64,000 nt of DNA from Streptomyces hayashii (GTDB lineage: Bacteria; Actinomycetota; Actinomycetes; Streptomycetales; Streptomycetaceae). The translations under genes were made by a program, and so were the position numbers. The stretch lies in NCBI RefSeq assembly GCF_024539815.1, contig NZ_JAHHIU010000089.1, positions 1 through 64,000 of the forward strand, read 5' to 3'. The stretch's first letter is position 1. Every line of letters begins with the position of its first letter. The notes below the pieces were generated by a model. It had not been told where the DNA came from. It made no database searches and saw only the letters and a list, made by a program, of their open reading frames with translations. Of this stretch, positions 38,236 to 48,724 are shown one piece after another.

Positions 38236-39720
38236 TCAGCCGAGCCGGTTGGCGGTGTGGACGGCGCGCAGGACGGCCGCCGCCTTGTTGCGGCACTCCT
38301 GGTCCTCGGCGACCGGGTCGGAGTCGGCGACGATGCCCGCACCGGCCTGGACGTAGGCGGTGCCGTCGCGCAGCAGGGCGGTGCGGATGGCGATGGCGGT
38401 GTCGGAGTCGCCCGCGAAGTCGAGGTAGCCGACGCAGCCGCCGTACAGGCCGCGCCGGGAGGGCTCCAGCTCGTCGATGATCTGCATGGCGCGCGGCTTG
38501 GGGGCGCCGGAGAGGGTGCCGGCGGGGAAGCAGGCGGTGAGGACGTCGAAGGCGGTGCGGCCCGGGGCGACCTTGCCGGTGACGGTGGAGACGATGTGCA
38601 TCACGTGCGAGTACCGCTCGACGGACATGAAGTCGACGACCTCGACCGAGCCCGGCTCGCAGACCCGGCCCAGGTCGTTGCGGCCCAGGTCGACGAGCAT
38701 GAGGTGCTCGGCGCGCTCCTTGGGGTCGGCGAGCAGTTCGTCGGCGAGGGCCTGGTCCTCCTGCGGGGTGGCCCCGCGGTGCCGGGTGCCGGCGATGGGG
38801 TGGACCATGGCGTGTCCGTCCTCGACCTTGACCAGGGCCTCCGGGGAGGAGCCCACGACGTCGAAGCCGTCGAAGCGGAACAGGTACATGTACGGCGAGG
38901 GGTTCGTCGCCCGCAGGACCCGGTAGACGTCCAGCGCGGACGCCGTGCACGGCGTCTCGAAGCGCTGGGAGGGGACGACCTGGAAGGCCTCGCCGGCGCG
39001 GATGCGCTCCTTGACGTCCTCGACGGCCGCCCGGAAGTCGGGGCCGCCCCACAGGGCGGTGTACTCGGGGAGTTCGGAGGGCGGCAGGACGGCCGGGGGC
39101 TGGGCGACCGGGCGGGAGAGGTCGGCCTCCATGGCGTCGAGGCGGGCCACGGCGTCGGCGTAGGCCTCGTCGACGCCCGTGTCGAGGTCGTTGTGGTTGA
39201 TCGCGTTGGCGATCAGCAGGACGGAGCCCTCCCAGTGGTCCATGACGGCGAGGTCGCTGGTCAGGAGCATGGTCAGTTCGGGGAGCTTCAGGTCGTCGCG
39301 CTCGCCGGGGCCGATCTTCTCCAGGCGGCGCACGATGTCGTAGCCGAGGTAGCCGACCATGCCGCCGGTGAAGGGCGGCATGTCCTCCTGGTGCGGGGTG
39401 TGGAGGGTCTCGATGGTGGCGCGCAGCGCGGCGAGCGGGTCCCCGTCGACGGGGACGCCGACCGGTGGGGTGCCGAGCCAGTGGGTCCGGCCCTCGCGCG
39501 CGGTGAGCGTGGCGGCGCTGCGGACGCCCACGAAGGAGTACCGGGACCATCGAAATGCCGTGCGGCCGTTCTCCGCGGACTCCAGCAGGAAGGTGCCGGG
39601 GCGCTCGGCGGCGAGCTTGCGGTAGAGCGCGACCGGGGTGTCGCCGTCGGCGAGGAGCTTGCGGGTGACCGGGATGACGCGACGGTCGGAGGCCAGCTTG
39701 CGGAACGTGTCGAGGTCCAT
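38236..39720 (-). CDS. trpE: anthranilate synthase component I
   Basis: 494-residue chorismate-utilising enzyme. Conserved features are PVALYRKLAAERPGTFLLES (feedback-pocket region; the Leu-Leu-Glu-Ser motif contacts tryptophan), NPSPYMYLF, PIAGTRHRG and LSGAPKPRAM near the C-terminus. Starts at ATG 39720, 11 bases after hisI, so hisI and trpE are probably co-transcribed. No leader peptide with tandem Trp codons fits in that gap. trpD and trpG are not in the window. Confidence 0.96.
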   Translation of the reverse strand: MDLDTFRKLASDRRVIPVTRKLLADGDTPVALYRKLAAERPGTFLLESAENGRTAFRWSRYSFVGVRSAATLTAREGRTHWLGTPPVGVPVDGDPLAALRATIETLHTPHQEDMPPFTGGMVGYLGYDIVRRLEKIGPGERDDLKLPELTMLLTSDLAVMDHWEGSVLLIANAINHNDLDTGVDEAYADAVARLDAMEADLSRPVAQPPAVLPPSELPEYTALWGGPDFRAAVEDVKERIRAGEAFQVVPSQRFETPCTASALDVYRVLRATNPSPYMYLFRFDGFDVVGSSPEALVKVEDGHAMVHPIAGTRHRGATPQEDQALADELLADPKERAEHLMLVDLGRNDLGRVCEPGSVEVVDFMSVERYSHVMHIVSTVTGKVAPGRTAFDVLTACFPAGTLSGAPKPRAMQIIDELEPSRRGLYGGCVGYLDFAGDSDTAIAIRTALLRDGTAYVQAGAGIVADSDPVAEDQECRNKAAAVLRAVHTANRLG

Positions 39721-39731
39721 GGCGGCTGACC

Positions 39732-40160
39732 TTACTGATCCGAGGCGGGGCGGCCGGAATCGGCGGCGGGGGCGTCGGCGGCGGAGTCCGTGCGGAGCAC
39801 GTCGGCGTCGAAGCAGGTGCGGGCGCCGGTGTGGCAGGCGGCGCCGACCTGGTCGACCTTGACGAGCACGGTGTCCGCGTCGCAGTCGAGGGCGACGGAC
39901 TTGACCCACTGGAAGTGGCCGGAGGTGTCGCCCTTGACCCAGTACTCGCGGCGGCTGCGCGACCAGTAGGTGCAGCGGCCGGTGGTGAGCGTGCGGTGCA
40001 GCGCCTCGTCGTCCATCCAGCCGAGCATGAGCACCTCACCGGTGTCGTACTGCTGGGCGATGGCGGGGACGAGTCCGTCGGCGCTGCGCTTGAGGCGCGC
40101 GGCGATCTCGGGGGCGAGCCGACTGCTCGTGCGACGGGCGGGCGGGGGCGTGCTGGTCAT
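39732..40160 (-). CDS. hisI: phosphoribosyl-AMP cyclohydrolase
   Basis: 142-residue HisI enzyme opening the adenine ring in histidine synthesis. The zinc and substrate motifs [30 protein letters not shown] and CDADTVL...[10 protein letters not shown] are all present. No HisE pyrophosphohydrolase domain is fused. It is separated from the main his operon and lies upstream of trpE. ATG 40160 is chosen; an alternative ATG is nine bases earlier. Confidence 0.95.
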   Translation of the reverse strand: MTSTPPPARRTSSRLAPEIAARLKRSADGLVPAIAQQYDTGEVLMLGWMDDEALHRTLTTGRCTYWSRSRREYWVKGDTSGHFQWVKSVALDCDADTVLVKVDQVGAACHTGARTCFDADVLRTDSAADAPAADSGRPASDQ

Positions 40161-40286
40161 GGGTGCCATTGTGCCGTGCGCCACTGACGGTGACGGCGCG
40201 GTGTCCAGTGGGTGGGCAGCGGGCGCGCGGCGATGGCGCGTTCCCGACGGGTGGGCGCGGCCGCGGCGCCGCCGTAGGCTGACTGC

Positions 40287-40922
40287 ATGTCGACTTTCGC
40301 CAAGCGTGAACGGCTTCTGCTCGCCGACCTCTTGGAAACGGCGGGTCCCGAGGCGCCGACCCTCTGCGAGGGCTGGCTGACCCGGGACCTGGCGGCTCAC
40401 GTGGTGGTGCGCGAGCGCCGTCCGGACGCCGCCGGGGGCCTTCTGATCAAACAGCTCGCGTCCCGTCTGGACAGGGCGATGGAGGAGTTCGCCGCCAAGC
40501 CGTACGAGGAGCTCCTGCAACTGATCCGCACCGGCCCGCCGCGCTTCTCGCCGTTCCAGCTCAAGCAGCTGGACGAGGCGTCGAACACGATCGAGTTCTA
40601 CGTCCACACCGAGGACGTCCGCCGTGCCCGGCCCGACTGGACGCCGCGCGCCGTCGACCCGGTCTTCCAGGACGCCCTGTGGTCCCGGCTGGAGCGCACC
40701 GCACGGCTGATGGGCCGCGGCGCGGCGACGGGGCTGGTGCTGCGCCGCCCGGACGGCCGTACGGCGGTCGCCAACCGGGGCACCCCGGTGGTGACGGCGA
40801 CCGGGGAGCCGTCGGAGCTGCTGCTGCTCCTGTACGGCCGGCAGAGCGTCGCCGCGGTGGAGCTGGACGGCGAGAAGGAGGCGATCGAGCGGCTGCACGG
40901 CGGCAAGCAGCTCGGCATCTGA
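40287..40922 (+). CDS. TIGR03085-family (mycothiol maleylpyruvate isomerase-like) protein
   Basis: 211-residue DinB/MDMPI-like protein. The N-terminal helical bundle has [21 protein letters not shown], whose His is a usual metal ligand, and [12 protein letters not shown] carries a second. The C-terminal part resembles the small MDMPI-type domain. TIGR03085 proteins are widespread in Actinobacteria and may use mycothiol; no reaction is known. It stands alone on the plus strand between two minus-strand units. Confidence 0.85.
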   Translation: MSTFAKRERLLLADLLETAGPEAPTLCEGWLTRDLAAHVVVRERRPDAAGGLLIKQLASRLDRAMEEFAAKPYEELLQLIRTGPPRFSPFQLKQLDEASNTIEFYVHTEDVRRARPDWTPRAVDPVFQDALWSRLERTARLMGRGAATGLVLRRPDGRTAVANRGTPVVTATGEPSELLLLLYGRQSVAAVELDGEKEAIERLHGGKQLGI

Positions 40923-40938
40923 TCCCTCCGGCGCCGCT

Positions 40939-40986
40939 TCGGGGCCGTCGTCGGGGCCGTCGTCGGGGCCTTCGTCGGGGCATTCG
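40939..40986. repeat. four tandem 12-base repeats
   Basis: TCGGGGCCGTCG twice, then TCGGGGCCTTCG and TCGGGGCATTCG, fill the gap between the convergent TIGR03085 and MFS genes right up to the MFS stop codon. They are likely a slippage-prone minisatellite. Confidence 0.75.
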
Positions 40987-42243
40987 TCAGCGCGGGAGTT
41001 CCGCGCGGCGCAGCGCCGGCACGGCCAGCGCGACGACCCCGCCGAGCCCGCAGACCCCGGCGCTGACGACGAACACGGGGCCGGTGCCCCAGGCGCCGAC
41101 GGCGGCGGCGGACAGCGGCATGCTGAGCGGGGTCAGGCCGAGGCTGACGAGGCTGGAGACGGCGGTCACGCGGCCCAGGTAGGCGGGCGTGGCCTGGGTC
41201 TGGAGCAGGGCCGCGCACACGGCGCCGCTGAGCCCGGCGAGGAGCCCGATCAGCAGGGCGGTGCCGACGGCCGCGACGAGGGTCGGCGCGTACGCGAGGG
41301 CGCCGACGGCCAGCGAGCCCGCCAGGATCGACAGGCCGGCCACCCGGCCGGCGTGCGGGAGCCGCCCCCGCAGGGCCAGCAGCAGCGAGGCGGCGCCCGC
41401 GCCGACGCCGAATCCGGACAGCACCCAGCCCATGCCGGAGGCGCCCCAGCCGCGTTCGTCGGCGAGCAGGGTCAGGCCCACGTTGAGCGGTCCGACGAAG
41501 CCGAGGTCGCCGAGGGCGATGGCCGCGGTGAGCGGCGCGAGGACCCGGTGGCGGCGGATGTGGCGCAGCCCTGCCACCAGATCGGCCCAGGCGGTCCGCC
41601 CTCGGGCGTCCGCGGTGTCGTCCGGCGGCAGCTCCCGCATCCGTACGCGGACCAGCAGCGGCAGTGAGAGGGCTGTCAGCAGCCCGGCGAGCCCGAACGC
41701 GGCGGCCGCGCCGCCCACGGCGACTCCGAGCCCGCCGAGCGGGGCGCCCACGATGACGGCGAACCGGTAGGCCAGGCCGCGCATGCCCTGCACCCGGGCG
41801 AGCTGGCCGCGGTCGGCGATCCGGGCGGGCAGCGCGCCCACGGCGGGCACGAACACGGCGTCCACCGTGCCGAACACCAGGGCGAGGACTGTGAGCGGCC
41901 ACAGGCGGGGGCCGGTGAGGAGCAGCAGCCCGGCCACCGCGAGCACGGCCGCGCAGCGCACCGCGTCACTGCCGATCACGATCCGGCGCGGCCCGAACCG
42001 GTCGGCGATCACTCCCCCGCCCAGCATGAGCACCGCGCGCGGCACTGCGCTCACGGACAGCACCAGTCCCGCCTGGGCGGGGGTGCCGGCCTGGACGGCG
42101 GCCCAGGACAGGGCGACGTAGTAGACGCCGTCGCCGGCCATCGAGGAGGCGTAGGCGGCCAGCCAGCGCAGGACGTTGCCGTCGCGGTGGGCGGGGCGCT
42201 GGGCGGCGGTCCGGGTGGCGGACGACCGGGGGGCGGTGGTCAT
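40987..42243 (-). CDS. MFS efflux transporter
   Basis: 418-residue major facilitator protein with about twelve membrane helices. The loop 2-3 motif appears as [14 protein letters not shown] (about 74-87). The overall pattern is of the MFS_3/enterobactin-exporter-like group of drug and siderophore efflux proteins. It begins 11 bases after the ArsR gene, on the same strand, so its expression should follow that regulator. The substrate is unknown. Confidence 0.88.
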   Translation of the reverse strand: MTTAPRSSATRTAAQRPAHRDGNVLRWLAAYASSMAGDGVYYVALSWAAVQAGTPAQAGLVLSVSAVPRAVLMLGGGVIADRFGPRRIVIGSDAVRCAAVLAVAGLLLLTGPRLWPLTVLALVFGTVDAVFVPAVGALPARIADRGQLARVQGMRGLAYRFAVIVGAPLGGLGVAVGGAAAAFGLAGLLTALSLPLLVRVRMRELPPDDTADARGRTAWADLVAGLRHIRRHRVLAPLTAAIALGDLGFVGPLNVGLTLLADERGWGASGMGWVLSGFGVGAGAASLLLALRGRLPHAGRVAGLSILAGSLAVGALAYAPTLVAAVGTALLIGLLAGLSGAVCAALLQTQATPAYLGRVTAVSSLVSLGLTPLSMPLSAAAVGAWGTGPVFVVSAGVCGLGGVVALAVPALRRAELPR

Positions 42244-42254
42244 GGCCGGGCCTC

Positions 42255-42842
42255 TCAGGGGCGGAACGGGAAGCCGTACAGATGGAGGGCGACGTTCTCG
42301 CGCCCCTCGGTGTCGCCGTCGGCCTCGGCCGCGCGTCCCTTGTCGACGTACCTGGTCATCAGGGCGTGCACCTCCCGGCCCAGTTCGGCCAGTTCGGCGG
42401 AGGTCAGCCGGGAGAGGTACTCGGAGTCGAACGAGGCGCTGTTCCACTCGGGGGCCCAGGAGGCCCGTTCGTCGAGGTGGCGGTGGTACAGCTCGCTGCG
42501 GTGAGCGAAGAAGAGACGGGAGGCCGACCGGTGCGCGGCCGCCTTCTCCGGCGCGTCGCGGAAGTCCTCGTCGTGGATGCTGACGCCGTCCGACGCGGGC
42601 CGCCACCAGCGCTCGCGCCCGTCCGCGCTCTGCGGCTCCGCCTGTTCGATCAGTCCGTGCTCGGCGAGTTTGCGCAGGTGGTAGCTGACCAGCGAGACGG
42701 CTTCGCCGACGAGTTCGGCCAGCCGTGAGGCCGTGGCCACGCGCTCCAGGTACAGCGCCCGGTACAGGTTCAGCCGCAACGGGTGGGCGAGCGCCTTCAG
42801 CGTGCCCAGGTCGGTGATGCGCCGGTTCTCCCCGCTTGTCAT
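42255..42842 (-). CDS. ArsR-type winged-helix regulator of the MFS exporter
   Basis: 195-residue HTH_20/ArsR-type repressor. The winged helix spans about residues 12-75, with LKALAHPLRLNLYRALYLE and SLVSYHLRKLAEHGLIEQ as the recognition part. The remaining 120 residues are a charged helical domain containing WAPEWNSASFDSEYLSRLT and a possible effector pocket. No cluster of Cys ligands for metals exists, so an organic effector is likely. A 44-bp imperfect palindrome precedes the start. Confidence 0.85.
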   Translation of the reverse strand: MTSGENRRITDLGTLKALAHPLRLNLYRALYLERVATASRLAELVGEAVSLVSYHLRKLAEHGLIEQAEPQSADGRERWWRPASDGVSIHDEDFRDAPEKAAAHRSASRLFFAHRSELYHRHLDERASWAPEWNSASFDSEYLSRLTSAELAELGREVHALMTRYVDKGRAAEADGDTEGRENVALHLYGFPFRP

Positions 42843-42858
42843 GACCTCACGGTAGAAA

Positions 42859-42902
42859 CGAAAGAGAAGTTGCGCAATAAATTTTGTGCAACTTTTCTTT
42901 CG
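42859..42902. promoter_or_regulatory. 44-bp AT-rich palindrome upstream of the ArsR-MFS operon
   Basis: Two 18-base arms (left CGAAAGAGAAGTTGCGCA) differ at only two positions and flank ATAAATTT. The inner arms TTGCGCA/TGTGCAA are the core. It is 17-60 bases upstream of the regulator start and clearly AT-rich for this genome. It probably is an autoregulatory operator. Confidence 0.72.
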
Positions 42903-42917
42903 CGTCCGGCCATGAGG

Positions 42918-42947
42918 GAGCCCCGACCACCGGAGCGGTCGGGGCTC
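42918..42947. terminator. hairpin terminator of the his operon
   Basis: GAGCCCCGACC and its exact complement form an 11-pair stem with an eight-base loop, 28 bases after the hisF stop on the minus strand. It ends the hisD-hisF transcript before the ArsR promoter. Confidence 0.8.
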
Positions 42948-42975
42948 GCCTCAGGTCATCGCGTCCGCGCGGGCG

Positions 42976-43731
42976 TCACCGCACCGGGTGACCGGCCTGC
43001 CGGAGCGTGTCCTTCACCTCGCCGATCCTCAGGTCGCCGAAGTGGAACACCGACGCGGCCAGCACCGCGTCCGCGCCCGCCTCGACGGCCGGCGGGAAGT
43101 CCGCGAGCCGCCCGGCGCCGCCGGAGGCGATCACCGGGATCCTGACGTGCTTGCGGACGGCGGCGATCATCTCCAGGTCGTAGCCGTCCTTGGTGCCGTC
43201 GGCGTCCATCGAGTTGAGCAGGATCTCGCCCGCGCCCAGCTCGGCCGCCCGGTGCGCCCACTCGACGGCGTCGATGCCGGTGCCCTGGCGACCGCCGTGC
43301 GTCGTCACCTCGAAGGACCCCGCCTCCGTCCGCCGCGCGTCGACCGACAGCACCAGCACCTGACGGCCGAACCGCTCGGCGATCTCCCTGATCAGCTCCG
43401 GACGGGCGATCGCGGCGGTGTTGACGCCCACCTTGTCGGCGCCGGCCCGCAGCAGCTTGTCGACGTCCTCCGGGGTGCGCACCCCGCCGCCGACGGTCAG
43501 CGGGATGAACACCTGCTCGGCGGTGCGGCGCACCACGTCGTAGGTGGTCTCGCGGTTGCCCGAGGAGGCGGTGATGTCGAGGAACGTCAGCTCGTCGGCG
43601 CCCTCGGCGTCGTACACCTTGGCCATCTCGACGGGGTCGCCCGCGTCGCGCAGGTTCTGGAAGTTGACGCCCTTGACGACCCGGCCGGCGTCCACGTCCA
43701 GGCAGGGGATGACCCGTACGGCGAGCGTCAT
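42976..43731 (-). CDS. hisF: imidazole glycerol phosphate synthase, cyclase subunit
   Basis: 251-residue TIM barrel partner of HisH. The catalytic Asp residues are in [14 protein letters not shown] (about residue 11) and LSVDARR (about 129). Phosphate loops VGGGVRT and ASGGAG are present. Its ATG overlaps the ridA stop. Last gene of the his operon. Confidence 0.97.
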   Translation of the reverse strand: MTLAVRVIPCLDVDAGRVVKGVNFQNLRDAGDPVEMAKVYDAEGADELTFLDITASSGNRETTYDVVRRTAEQVFIPLTVGGGVRTPEDVDKLLRAGADKVGVNTAAIARPELIREIAERFGRQVLVLSVDARRTEAGSFEVTTHGGRQGTGIDAVEWAHRAAELGAGEILLNSMDADGTKDGYDLEMIAAVRKHVRIPVIASGGAGRLADFPPAVEAGADAVLAASVFHFGDLRIGEVKDTLRQAGHPVR

Positions 43732-44126
43732 GCCGACGCCCCCCTTCGGAACGCCTCGACCTCGACCTCGACCACCAGACTCGGGTCCACGAGACCGGCC
43801 ACGATGAGCATGGACGCGGCGGGCCGGACGGCGTCGAACAGCTCCTTGTGGGCGCGTCCGACGTCGTCCACGTCCCGCGCGTGGGTGAGGTACATGCGGG
43901 TGCGCACGACGTCCTCGCGCCCGAGGCCCAGCTCCGCCAGGGCCGCGAAAGCGACGTTGAAGGCGTTGAGCGTCTGCTCGTAGGGGCCGCCGCCGGCGAT
44001 CTCGCCGTCCACGATCGAGGTGCAGCCGGAGACGAGCACCAGACCGCTGGGCAGCTCCACCGCGCGGGAGTATCCGAAGACGTCCTCCCAGGGCGCGCCG
44101 GTCGCGACGCGTCGCAGCTCACTCAC
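43728..44126 (-). CDS. RidA-family protein in the his operon
   Basis: 132-residue YjgF/RidA-like protein. The family pattern is [12 protein letters not shown] and [24 protein letters not shown], with the Arg of VRTRMYLT near the position of the RidA substrate Arg. RidA enzymes hydrolyse reactive enamine/imine intermediates. Coupled to priA by a GTGA overlap and to hisF by an overlapping start. The placement between priA and hisF is notable; a scavenging role in histidine synthesis is inference. Confidence 0.85.
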   Translation of the reverse strand: MSELRRVATGAPWEDVFGYSRAVELPSGLVLVSGCTSIVDGEIAGGGPYEQTLNAFNVAFAALAELGLGREDVVRTRMYLTHARDVDDVGRAHKELFDAVRPAASMLIVAGLVDPSLVVEVEVEAFRRGASA

Positions 44127-44848
44127 CGGGCCACCGCCTCCAGGGCCTCTTCCAGGGTGAACGCCTCGGCGTACAGCGCCTTGCCGACGATGGAGCCCTC
44201 GACGCCGAGCGGCACCAGCTCGGCGATGGCGCGCAGGTCGTCCAGGGACGAGACGCCGCCGGACGCCACGATCGGGCGGTCGGTCACGGCGCACACGTTG
44301 CGCAGCAGCTCCAGGTTCGGACCCTGCAGGGTGCCGTCCTTGGCGATGTCGGTGACGACGTACCGCGCGCAGCCCTCCTCGTCGAGGCGCGCCAGCGTCT
44401 CGTACAGGTCGCCGCCGTCGCGGGTCCAGCCGCGGCCGCGCAGGGTCGTTCCGCGCACGTCCAGCCCGACCGCGATCTTGTCGCCGTGCTCGGAGATGAC
44501 CTTGGCGACCCACTCGGGCGTCTCCAGGGCGGCCGTGCCCAGGTTCACGCGCGTGCAGCCGGTGGCGAGGGCGGCGGCGAGGGTGTCGTCGTCGCGGATG
44601 CCGCCGGAGAGCTCCACCTTGATGTCCATCGCGCCCGCGACCTCGGCGATCAGCGCGCGGTTGTCGCCGGTGCCGAACGCGGCGTCCAGGTCGACCAGGT
44701 GCAGCCACTCGGCGCCCGACCGCTGCCAGGCGAGGGCGGCCTCCAGCGGGGAGCCGTAGGAGGTCTCGGTTCCGGACTCGCCGTGCACGAGACGGACGGC
44801 CTGGCCGTCGCGGACGTCGACGGCGGGGAGGAGTTCGAGCTTGCTCAC
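44123..44848 (-). CDS. priA: bifunctional HisA/TrpF isomerase PriA
   Basis: 241-residue (beta-alpha)8 isomerase. Asp in [19 protein letters not shown] (about residue 11) and Asp in [10 protein letters not shown] (about 173) are the catalytic pair. In Streptomyces, PriA performs both the HisA reaction and the TrpF reaction of tryptophan synthesis. No trpF is seen in this window, although trpC, trpB, trpA and trpE are present. Overlaps hisH by GTGA. Confidence 0.95.
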   Translation of the reverse strand: MSKLELLPAVDVRDGQAVRLVHGESGTETSYGSPLEAALAWQRSGAEWLHLVDLDAAFGTGDNRALIAEVAGAMDIKVELSGGIRDDDTLAAALATGCTRVNLGTAALETPEWVAKVISEHGDKIAVGLDVRGTTLRGRGWTRDGGDLYETLARLDEEGCARYVVTDIAKDGTLQGPNLELLRNVCAVTDRPIVASGGVSSLDDLRAIAELVPLGVEGSIVGKALYAEAFTLEEALEAVAR

Positions 44849-45504
44849 AGTGTTCCGATCCAGTTGGTGAGGAGCTGGGCTCCGGCGTCGCCGGACTTCT
44901 CGGGGTGGAACTGCGTGGCCCACAGGGCGCCGTTCTCCACGGCGGCCACGAACGGCTTGCCGTGCGTCGACCAGGCCACCTTGGGAGCGCGCATCGTCGG
45001 GTTGAGCACTTCCAGGGACCAGTCCTGGACGGCGTAGGAGTGCACGAAGTAGTAGCGCGCGTCCGCGTCCAGGCCGGCGAACAGCTCGGAGCCGGCCGGG
45101 GCGTCGACGGTGTTCCAGCCCATGTGGGGCACGATCTCGGCCTGCAGCGGCTCGACCGCGCCGGGCCATTCGTCGAGGCCCTCGGTCTCCACGCCGTGCT
45201 CGATGCCACGGGCGAAGAGGATCTGCATGCCGACGCAGATGCCCATCACCGGGCGCCCGCCGGACAGCCGGCGGCCGATGATCCAGTCGCCGCGGGCCTC
45301 CTTCAGGCCCCGCATGCAGGCGGCGAACGCGCCGACGCCGGGCACCAGCAGTCCGTCGGCGTTCATGGCCGTGTCGAAGTCACGCGTGATCTCGACGTCG
45401 GCGCCGGCGCGCGCGAGCGCTCGCTCGGCGGAACGGACGTTGCCGAAGCCGTAGTCGAAGACGACGACCTTCTTCGCGCTGTGCGCAGCGCCGCTCAATT
45501 CCAC
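44845..45504 (-). CDS. hisH: imidazole glycerol phosphate synthase, glutamine amidotransferase subunit
   Basis: 219-residue class I amidotransferase delivering ammonia to HisF. The nucleophile Cys is in [11 protein letters not shown] (about residue 87), and the His/Glu pair is in [10 protein letters not shown]. The start GTG 45504 overlaps the preceding small membrane-protein gene by ten bases. Confidence 0.95.
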   Translation of the reverse strand: MELSGAAHSAKKVVVFDYGFGNVRSAERALARAGADVEITRDFDTAMNADGLLVPGVGAFAACMRGLKEARGDWIIGRRLSGGRPVMGICVGMQILFARGIEHGVETEGLDEWPGAVEPLQAEIVPHMGWNTVDAPAGSELFAGLDADARYYFVHSYAVQDWSLEVLNPTMRAPKVAWSTHGKPFVAAVENGALWATQFHPEKSGDAGAQLLTNWIGTL

Positions 45505-45659
45505 ACCTCCAGCCGCACGACGCCCGCCGCGAGACACATCGCGGCGCCGATCGACAGCAGCACGATCAGGTTCCTGGGCATCTTCTGCTTGACGAAGGAG
45601 TAGACGCCTCCGGCGAGGAAGAGGCCGACGACGATCAGGACGGTGGACAGTCCGCTCAT
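45495..45659 (-). CDS. 54-residue membrane protein of the his operon
   Basis: Tiny protein [20 protein letters not shown]... with two hydrophobic helices separated by FVKQKMPRN, ending in RLEVWN. Its ATG lies four bases after the end of hisB and its stop lies within hisH, so it is translationally placed in the his operon. Function not known; similar small membrane proteins occur at this place in other Streptomyces as far as I recall. Confidence 0.75.
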   Translation of the reverse strand: MSGLSTVLIVVGLFLAGGVYSFVKQKMPRNLIVLLSIGAAMCLAAGVVRLEVWN

Positions 45660-45663
45660 GGTG

Positions 45664-46266
45664 TTACAGCGCGCCCTTCGTGGAGGGGAGGATGCCGGCC
45701 GCGCGCGGGTCGCGCTCGGAGGCGTAGCGCAGCGCCCGGGCCAGCGCCTTGAACTGGCACTCCACGATGTGGTGCGCGTTGCGCCCGTAGGGCACGTGCA
45801 CGTGCAGGGCGATCTGCGCCTGCGCGACGAAGGACTCCAGGATGTGCCGGGTCATCGTCGTGTCGTACTCGCCGATCATCGGCGCCATGTTCTCGGGCTC
45901 GGTGTGCACGAGGTAGGGGCGGCCGGACAGGTCGACGGTCACCTGGGCGAGCGACTCGTCCAGCGGGACCGTGCAGTTGCCGAAGCGGTAGATGCCCACC
46001 TTGTCGCCGAGGGCCTGCTTGAAGGCCGCGCCGAGCGCGAGGGCGGTGTCCTCGATGGTGTGGTGGGAGTCGATGTGCAGGTCGCCGTCGGTCTTCACGG
46101 TGAGGTCGAACAGACCGTGCCGGCCGAGCTGGTCGAGCATGTGGTCGTAGAAGCCGACGCCGGTCGCCACGTCGACCTTGCCGGAGCCGTCGAGGTCGAT
46201 CTCGACGAGGACCGACGTCTCCTTCGTCGTGCGCTCAATTCTTCCGATACGGCCTTCGCGAGTCAT
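45664..46266 (-). CDS. hisB: imidazoleglycerol-phosphate dehydratase
   Basis: 200-residue Mn-dependent dehydratase. The histidine-rich motifs [25 protein letters not shown] and [18 protein letters not shown] are intact. No phosphatase domain is fused, as usual in Actinobacteria. Shares an ATGA overlap with hisC. Confidence 0.97.
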   Translation of the reverse strand: MTREGRIGRIERTTKETSVLVEIDLDGSGKVDVATGVGFYDHMLDQLGRHGLFDLTVKTDGDLHIDSHHTIEDTALALGAAFKQALGDKVGIYRFGNCTVPLDESLAQVTVDLSGRPYLVHTEPENMAPMIGEYDTTMTRHILESFVAQAQIALHVHVPYGRNAHHIVECQFKALARALRYASERDPRAAGILPSTKGAL

Positions 46267-47402
46267 GCGCTCTGCTCCTTCGGGGGCGTGGGGGTGTCCC
46301 CCACGAAGCCCAGTACGTCACGGACCGCGTCGAGGAACGCGTCGTTCTCTTCGGGGGTTCCGGCGGTCACCCGCAGCCAGCCGGGCACGCCGTTGTCCCG
46401 GACCAGGACGCCGCGGTCGAGGATCTGCTGCCAGACGGCGTGGGCGTCGTCGAACCGTCCGAACTGCACGAAGTTGGCGTCGGACGCCGTGACCTCGTAA
46501 CCGGCGGCGAGCAGCTCGCTCACCAGCCGGTCGCGCTCCGACTTCAGCTGCTCGACGTACTTCAGCAGCGTGCCGGTGTGCTCCAGCGCGGCCAGCGCGG
46601 TCGCCTGGGTGACGGCCGACAGGTGGTACGGCAGCCGCACGAGCTGCACGGCGTCCACGACCGCCGGATGCGCGGCGAGGTAGCCGAGGCGCAGTCCCGC
46701 CGCGCCGAAGGCCTTCGACATCGTCCGCGAGACGACGAGATTCGGCCGTCCTTCGAGCAGCGGCAGCAGTGACGCGCTGTGGCTGAACTCGACGTAGGCC
46801 TCGTCGACGACGACCATCGACGGTTTCGCCGCCTGGGCGGCCTCGTACAGGGCGAGGACCGTCTCGGCGGGGACCGCGGTGCCGGTGGGGTTGTTGGGGG
46901 TGGTGACGAAGACGACGTCCGGGCGGTGCTCGGCGATGGCCTTCTCGGCCGCCGCGAGGTCGACGGTGAAGTCCTCGTTGCGGGGGCCGGAGATCCAGCC
47001 GGTCCCGGTGCCGCGCGCGATGAGCCCGTGCATCGAGTACGACGGCTCGAAGCCGATCGCCGTGCGGCCGGGCCCGCCGAAGGTCTGCAACAGCTGCTGG
47101 AGGACCTCGTTGGAGCCGTTGGCGGCCCATACCTCGGCCGGGCCGACCGTGTGCCCCGTCGTGTCGGTGAGGTACTCCGCGAGCCGGGTGCGCAGCTCGA
47201 CGGCGTCCCGGTCCGGGTAGCGGTTGAGGTGGCGGGCGGCCTCGCGCACCCGCTCGGCGATCCGCTCGACCAGCGCCTCGGGCAGCGGGTAGGGGTTCTC
47301 GTTGGTGTTCAGCCGCACGGGGACGTCGAGCTGCGGCGCGCCGTAGGGGGACTTGCCGCGCAGTTCGTCGCGTACGGGGAGATCGTCGATTCCGATGTTC
47401 AC
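46263..47402 (-). CDS. hisC: histidinol-phosphate aminotransferase
   Basis: 379-residue fold-type I PLP aminotransferase. [12 protein letters not shown] is followed by [11 protein letters not shown], and the PLP Lys is in [18 protein letters not shown] (about residue 240). The [12 protein letters not shown] segment at the N-terminus is a HisC hallmark. GTG 47402 overlaps the hisD stop. Confidence 0.97.
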   Translation of the reverse strand: MNIGIDDLPVRDELRGKSPYGAPQLDVPVRLNTNENPYPLPEALVERIAERVREAARHLNRYPDRDAVELRTRLAEYLTDTTGHTVGPAEVWAANGSNEVLQQLLQTFGGPGRTAIGFEPSYSMHGLIARGTGTGWISGPRNEDFTVDLAAAEKAIAEHRPDVVFVTTPNNPTGTAVPAETVLALYEAAQAAKPSMVVVDEAYVEFSHSASLLPLLEGRPNLVVSRTMSKAFGAAGLRLGYLAAHPAVVDAVQLVRLPYHLSAVTQATALAALEHTGTLLKYVEQLKSERDRLVSELLAAGYEVTASDANFVQFGRFDDAHAVWQQILDRGVLVRDNGVPGWLRVTAGTPEENDAFLDAVRDVLGFVGDTPTPPKEQSA

Positions 47403-48724
47403 TGGACCGTCGGCACCTTCCACCCGAACCTCGCCTTGATCGCCGCGCCGTGCGCCGGCAGATCCTCCGCCTCCGCCAGCGTCACCACGTGGTGGGCGAC
47501 GTCGGCGAGTGCCTCGCGCGTGTAGTCGACGATGTGGATGCCCCGCAGGAAGGACTGCACGGACAGCCCGGAGGAGTGGCAGGCGCAGCCGCCCGTGGGC
47601 AGGACGTGATTGGACCCGGCGGCGTAGTCGCCGAGGGAGACCGGCGCCCAGGGGCCGACGAAGATCGCGCCCGCGTTCCTGACCCGGTCGGCCACGGCCG
47701 CGGCGTCGGCGGTCTGGATCTCCAGGTGCTCGGCGCCGTACGCGTCGACGACCCGAAGGCCCTCTTCGACGCCGTCGACGAGCACGATCGCCGACTGCCG
47801 GCCGGCGAGCGCGGGGAGGATCCGGTCGTCGACGTGCCGGGTGGCCGCGATCTGCGGCTCCAGCTCCTTCTCGACGGCGTCCGCCAGTTCCACGGAGTCG
47901 GTGACCAGGACGGCGGCGGCCAGCGGGTCGTGCTCGGCCTGGCTGATCAGGTCGGAGGCGACGTGCACCGGGTCGGCGGTGGAGTCGGCGAGGACCGCGA
48001 TCTCGGTCGGGCCGGCCTCGGCGTCGATGCCGATCCTGCCCGCGAAGTAGCGCTTGGCGGCGGCCACCCAGATGTTGCCGGGGCCGGTGACCATGTTCAC
48101 CGGCGCGCAGGACTCGGTGCCGTGGGCGAACATGGCGACCGCGGTGGCGCCGCCGGCCGCGTACACCTCGTCGACGCCGAGCAGCGCGCACGCGGCGAGG
48201 ATCGTCGGGTGGGGGAGGCCGCCGAACTCGACCTGCGGCGGCGAGGCCAGCGCGATCGACTCGACGCCCGCCTCCTGGGCCGGTACGGCGTTCATGATCA
48301 CCGACGACGGGTAGACCGACCGGCCGCCGGGCGCGTACAGCCCGACCCGCCCGACCGGAACCCACTTCTCGGTCACCGAGCCGCCGGGCACGACCTGGGT
48401 GGTGTGCGTGGTGCGGCGCTGCGCGCGGTGGACGAGGCGGGCCCGGCGGACGGACTCCTCCAGGGCAGCGCGCACGGCCGGGTCGAGCTGCTCCAGCGCG
48501 TCGGCGATCGCCCGCGCGGGCACCCGTACGGATTCCAGCCGCACCCCGTCGAACTTCTCCGCGAAGTCGATCAGCGCCGCGTCGCCCCGATGATGCACGG
48601 CCTCGCAGATCGGACGCACCTTCTCCAGGGCGGCCGAGACGTCGAAGTCGGCTCGGGGCAGCAGGTCGCGCAGGGCGGGGCCCTCGGGGAGGGCGTCGCC
48701 GCGCAGATCGATTCGGGAGATCAC
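47399..48724 (-). CDS. hisD: histidinol dehydrogenase
   Basis: 441-residue zinc enzyme making histidine from histidinol in two oxidations. [33 protein letters not shown] and the SQAEHDP zinc/catalytic segment are conserved, as is ILPTGGCA-type sequence near the end ([12 protein letters not shown]). First gene of the his operon. GTG 48724 is the start; nothing convincing as an attenuator or leader peptide is visible in the 170 bases upstream. Confidence 0.96.
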   Translation of the reverse strand: MISRIDLRGDALPEGPALRDLLPRADFDVSAALEKVRPICEAVHHRGDAALIDFAEKFDGVRLESVRVPARAIADALEQLDPAVRAALEESVRRARLVHRAQRRTTHTTQVVPGGSVTEKWVPVGRVGLYAPGGRSVYPSSVIMNAVPAQEAGVESIALASPPQVEFGGLPHPTILAACALLGVDEVYAAGGATAVAMFAHGTESCAPVNMVTGPGNIWVAAAKRYFAGRIGIDAEAGPTEIAVLADSTADPVHVASDLISQAEHDPLAAAVLVTDSVELADAVEKELEPQIAATRHVDDRILPALAGRQSAIVLVDGVEEGLRVVDAYGAEHLEIQTADAAAVADRVRNAGAIFVGPWAPVSLGDYAAGSNHVLPTGGCACHSSGLSVQSFLRGIHIVDYTREALADVAHHVVTLAEAEDLPAHGAAIKARFGWKVPTVQ

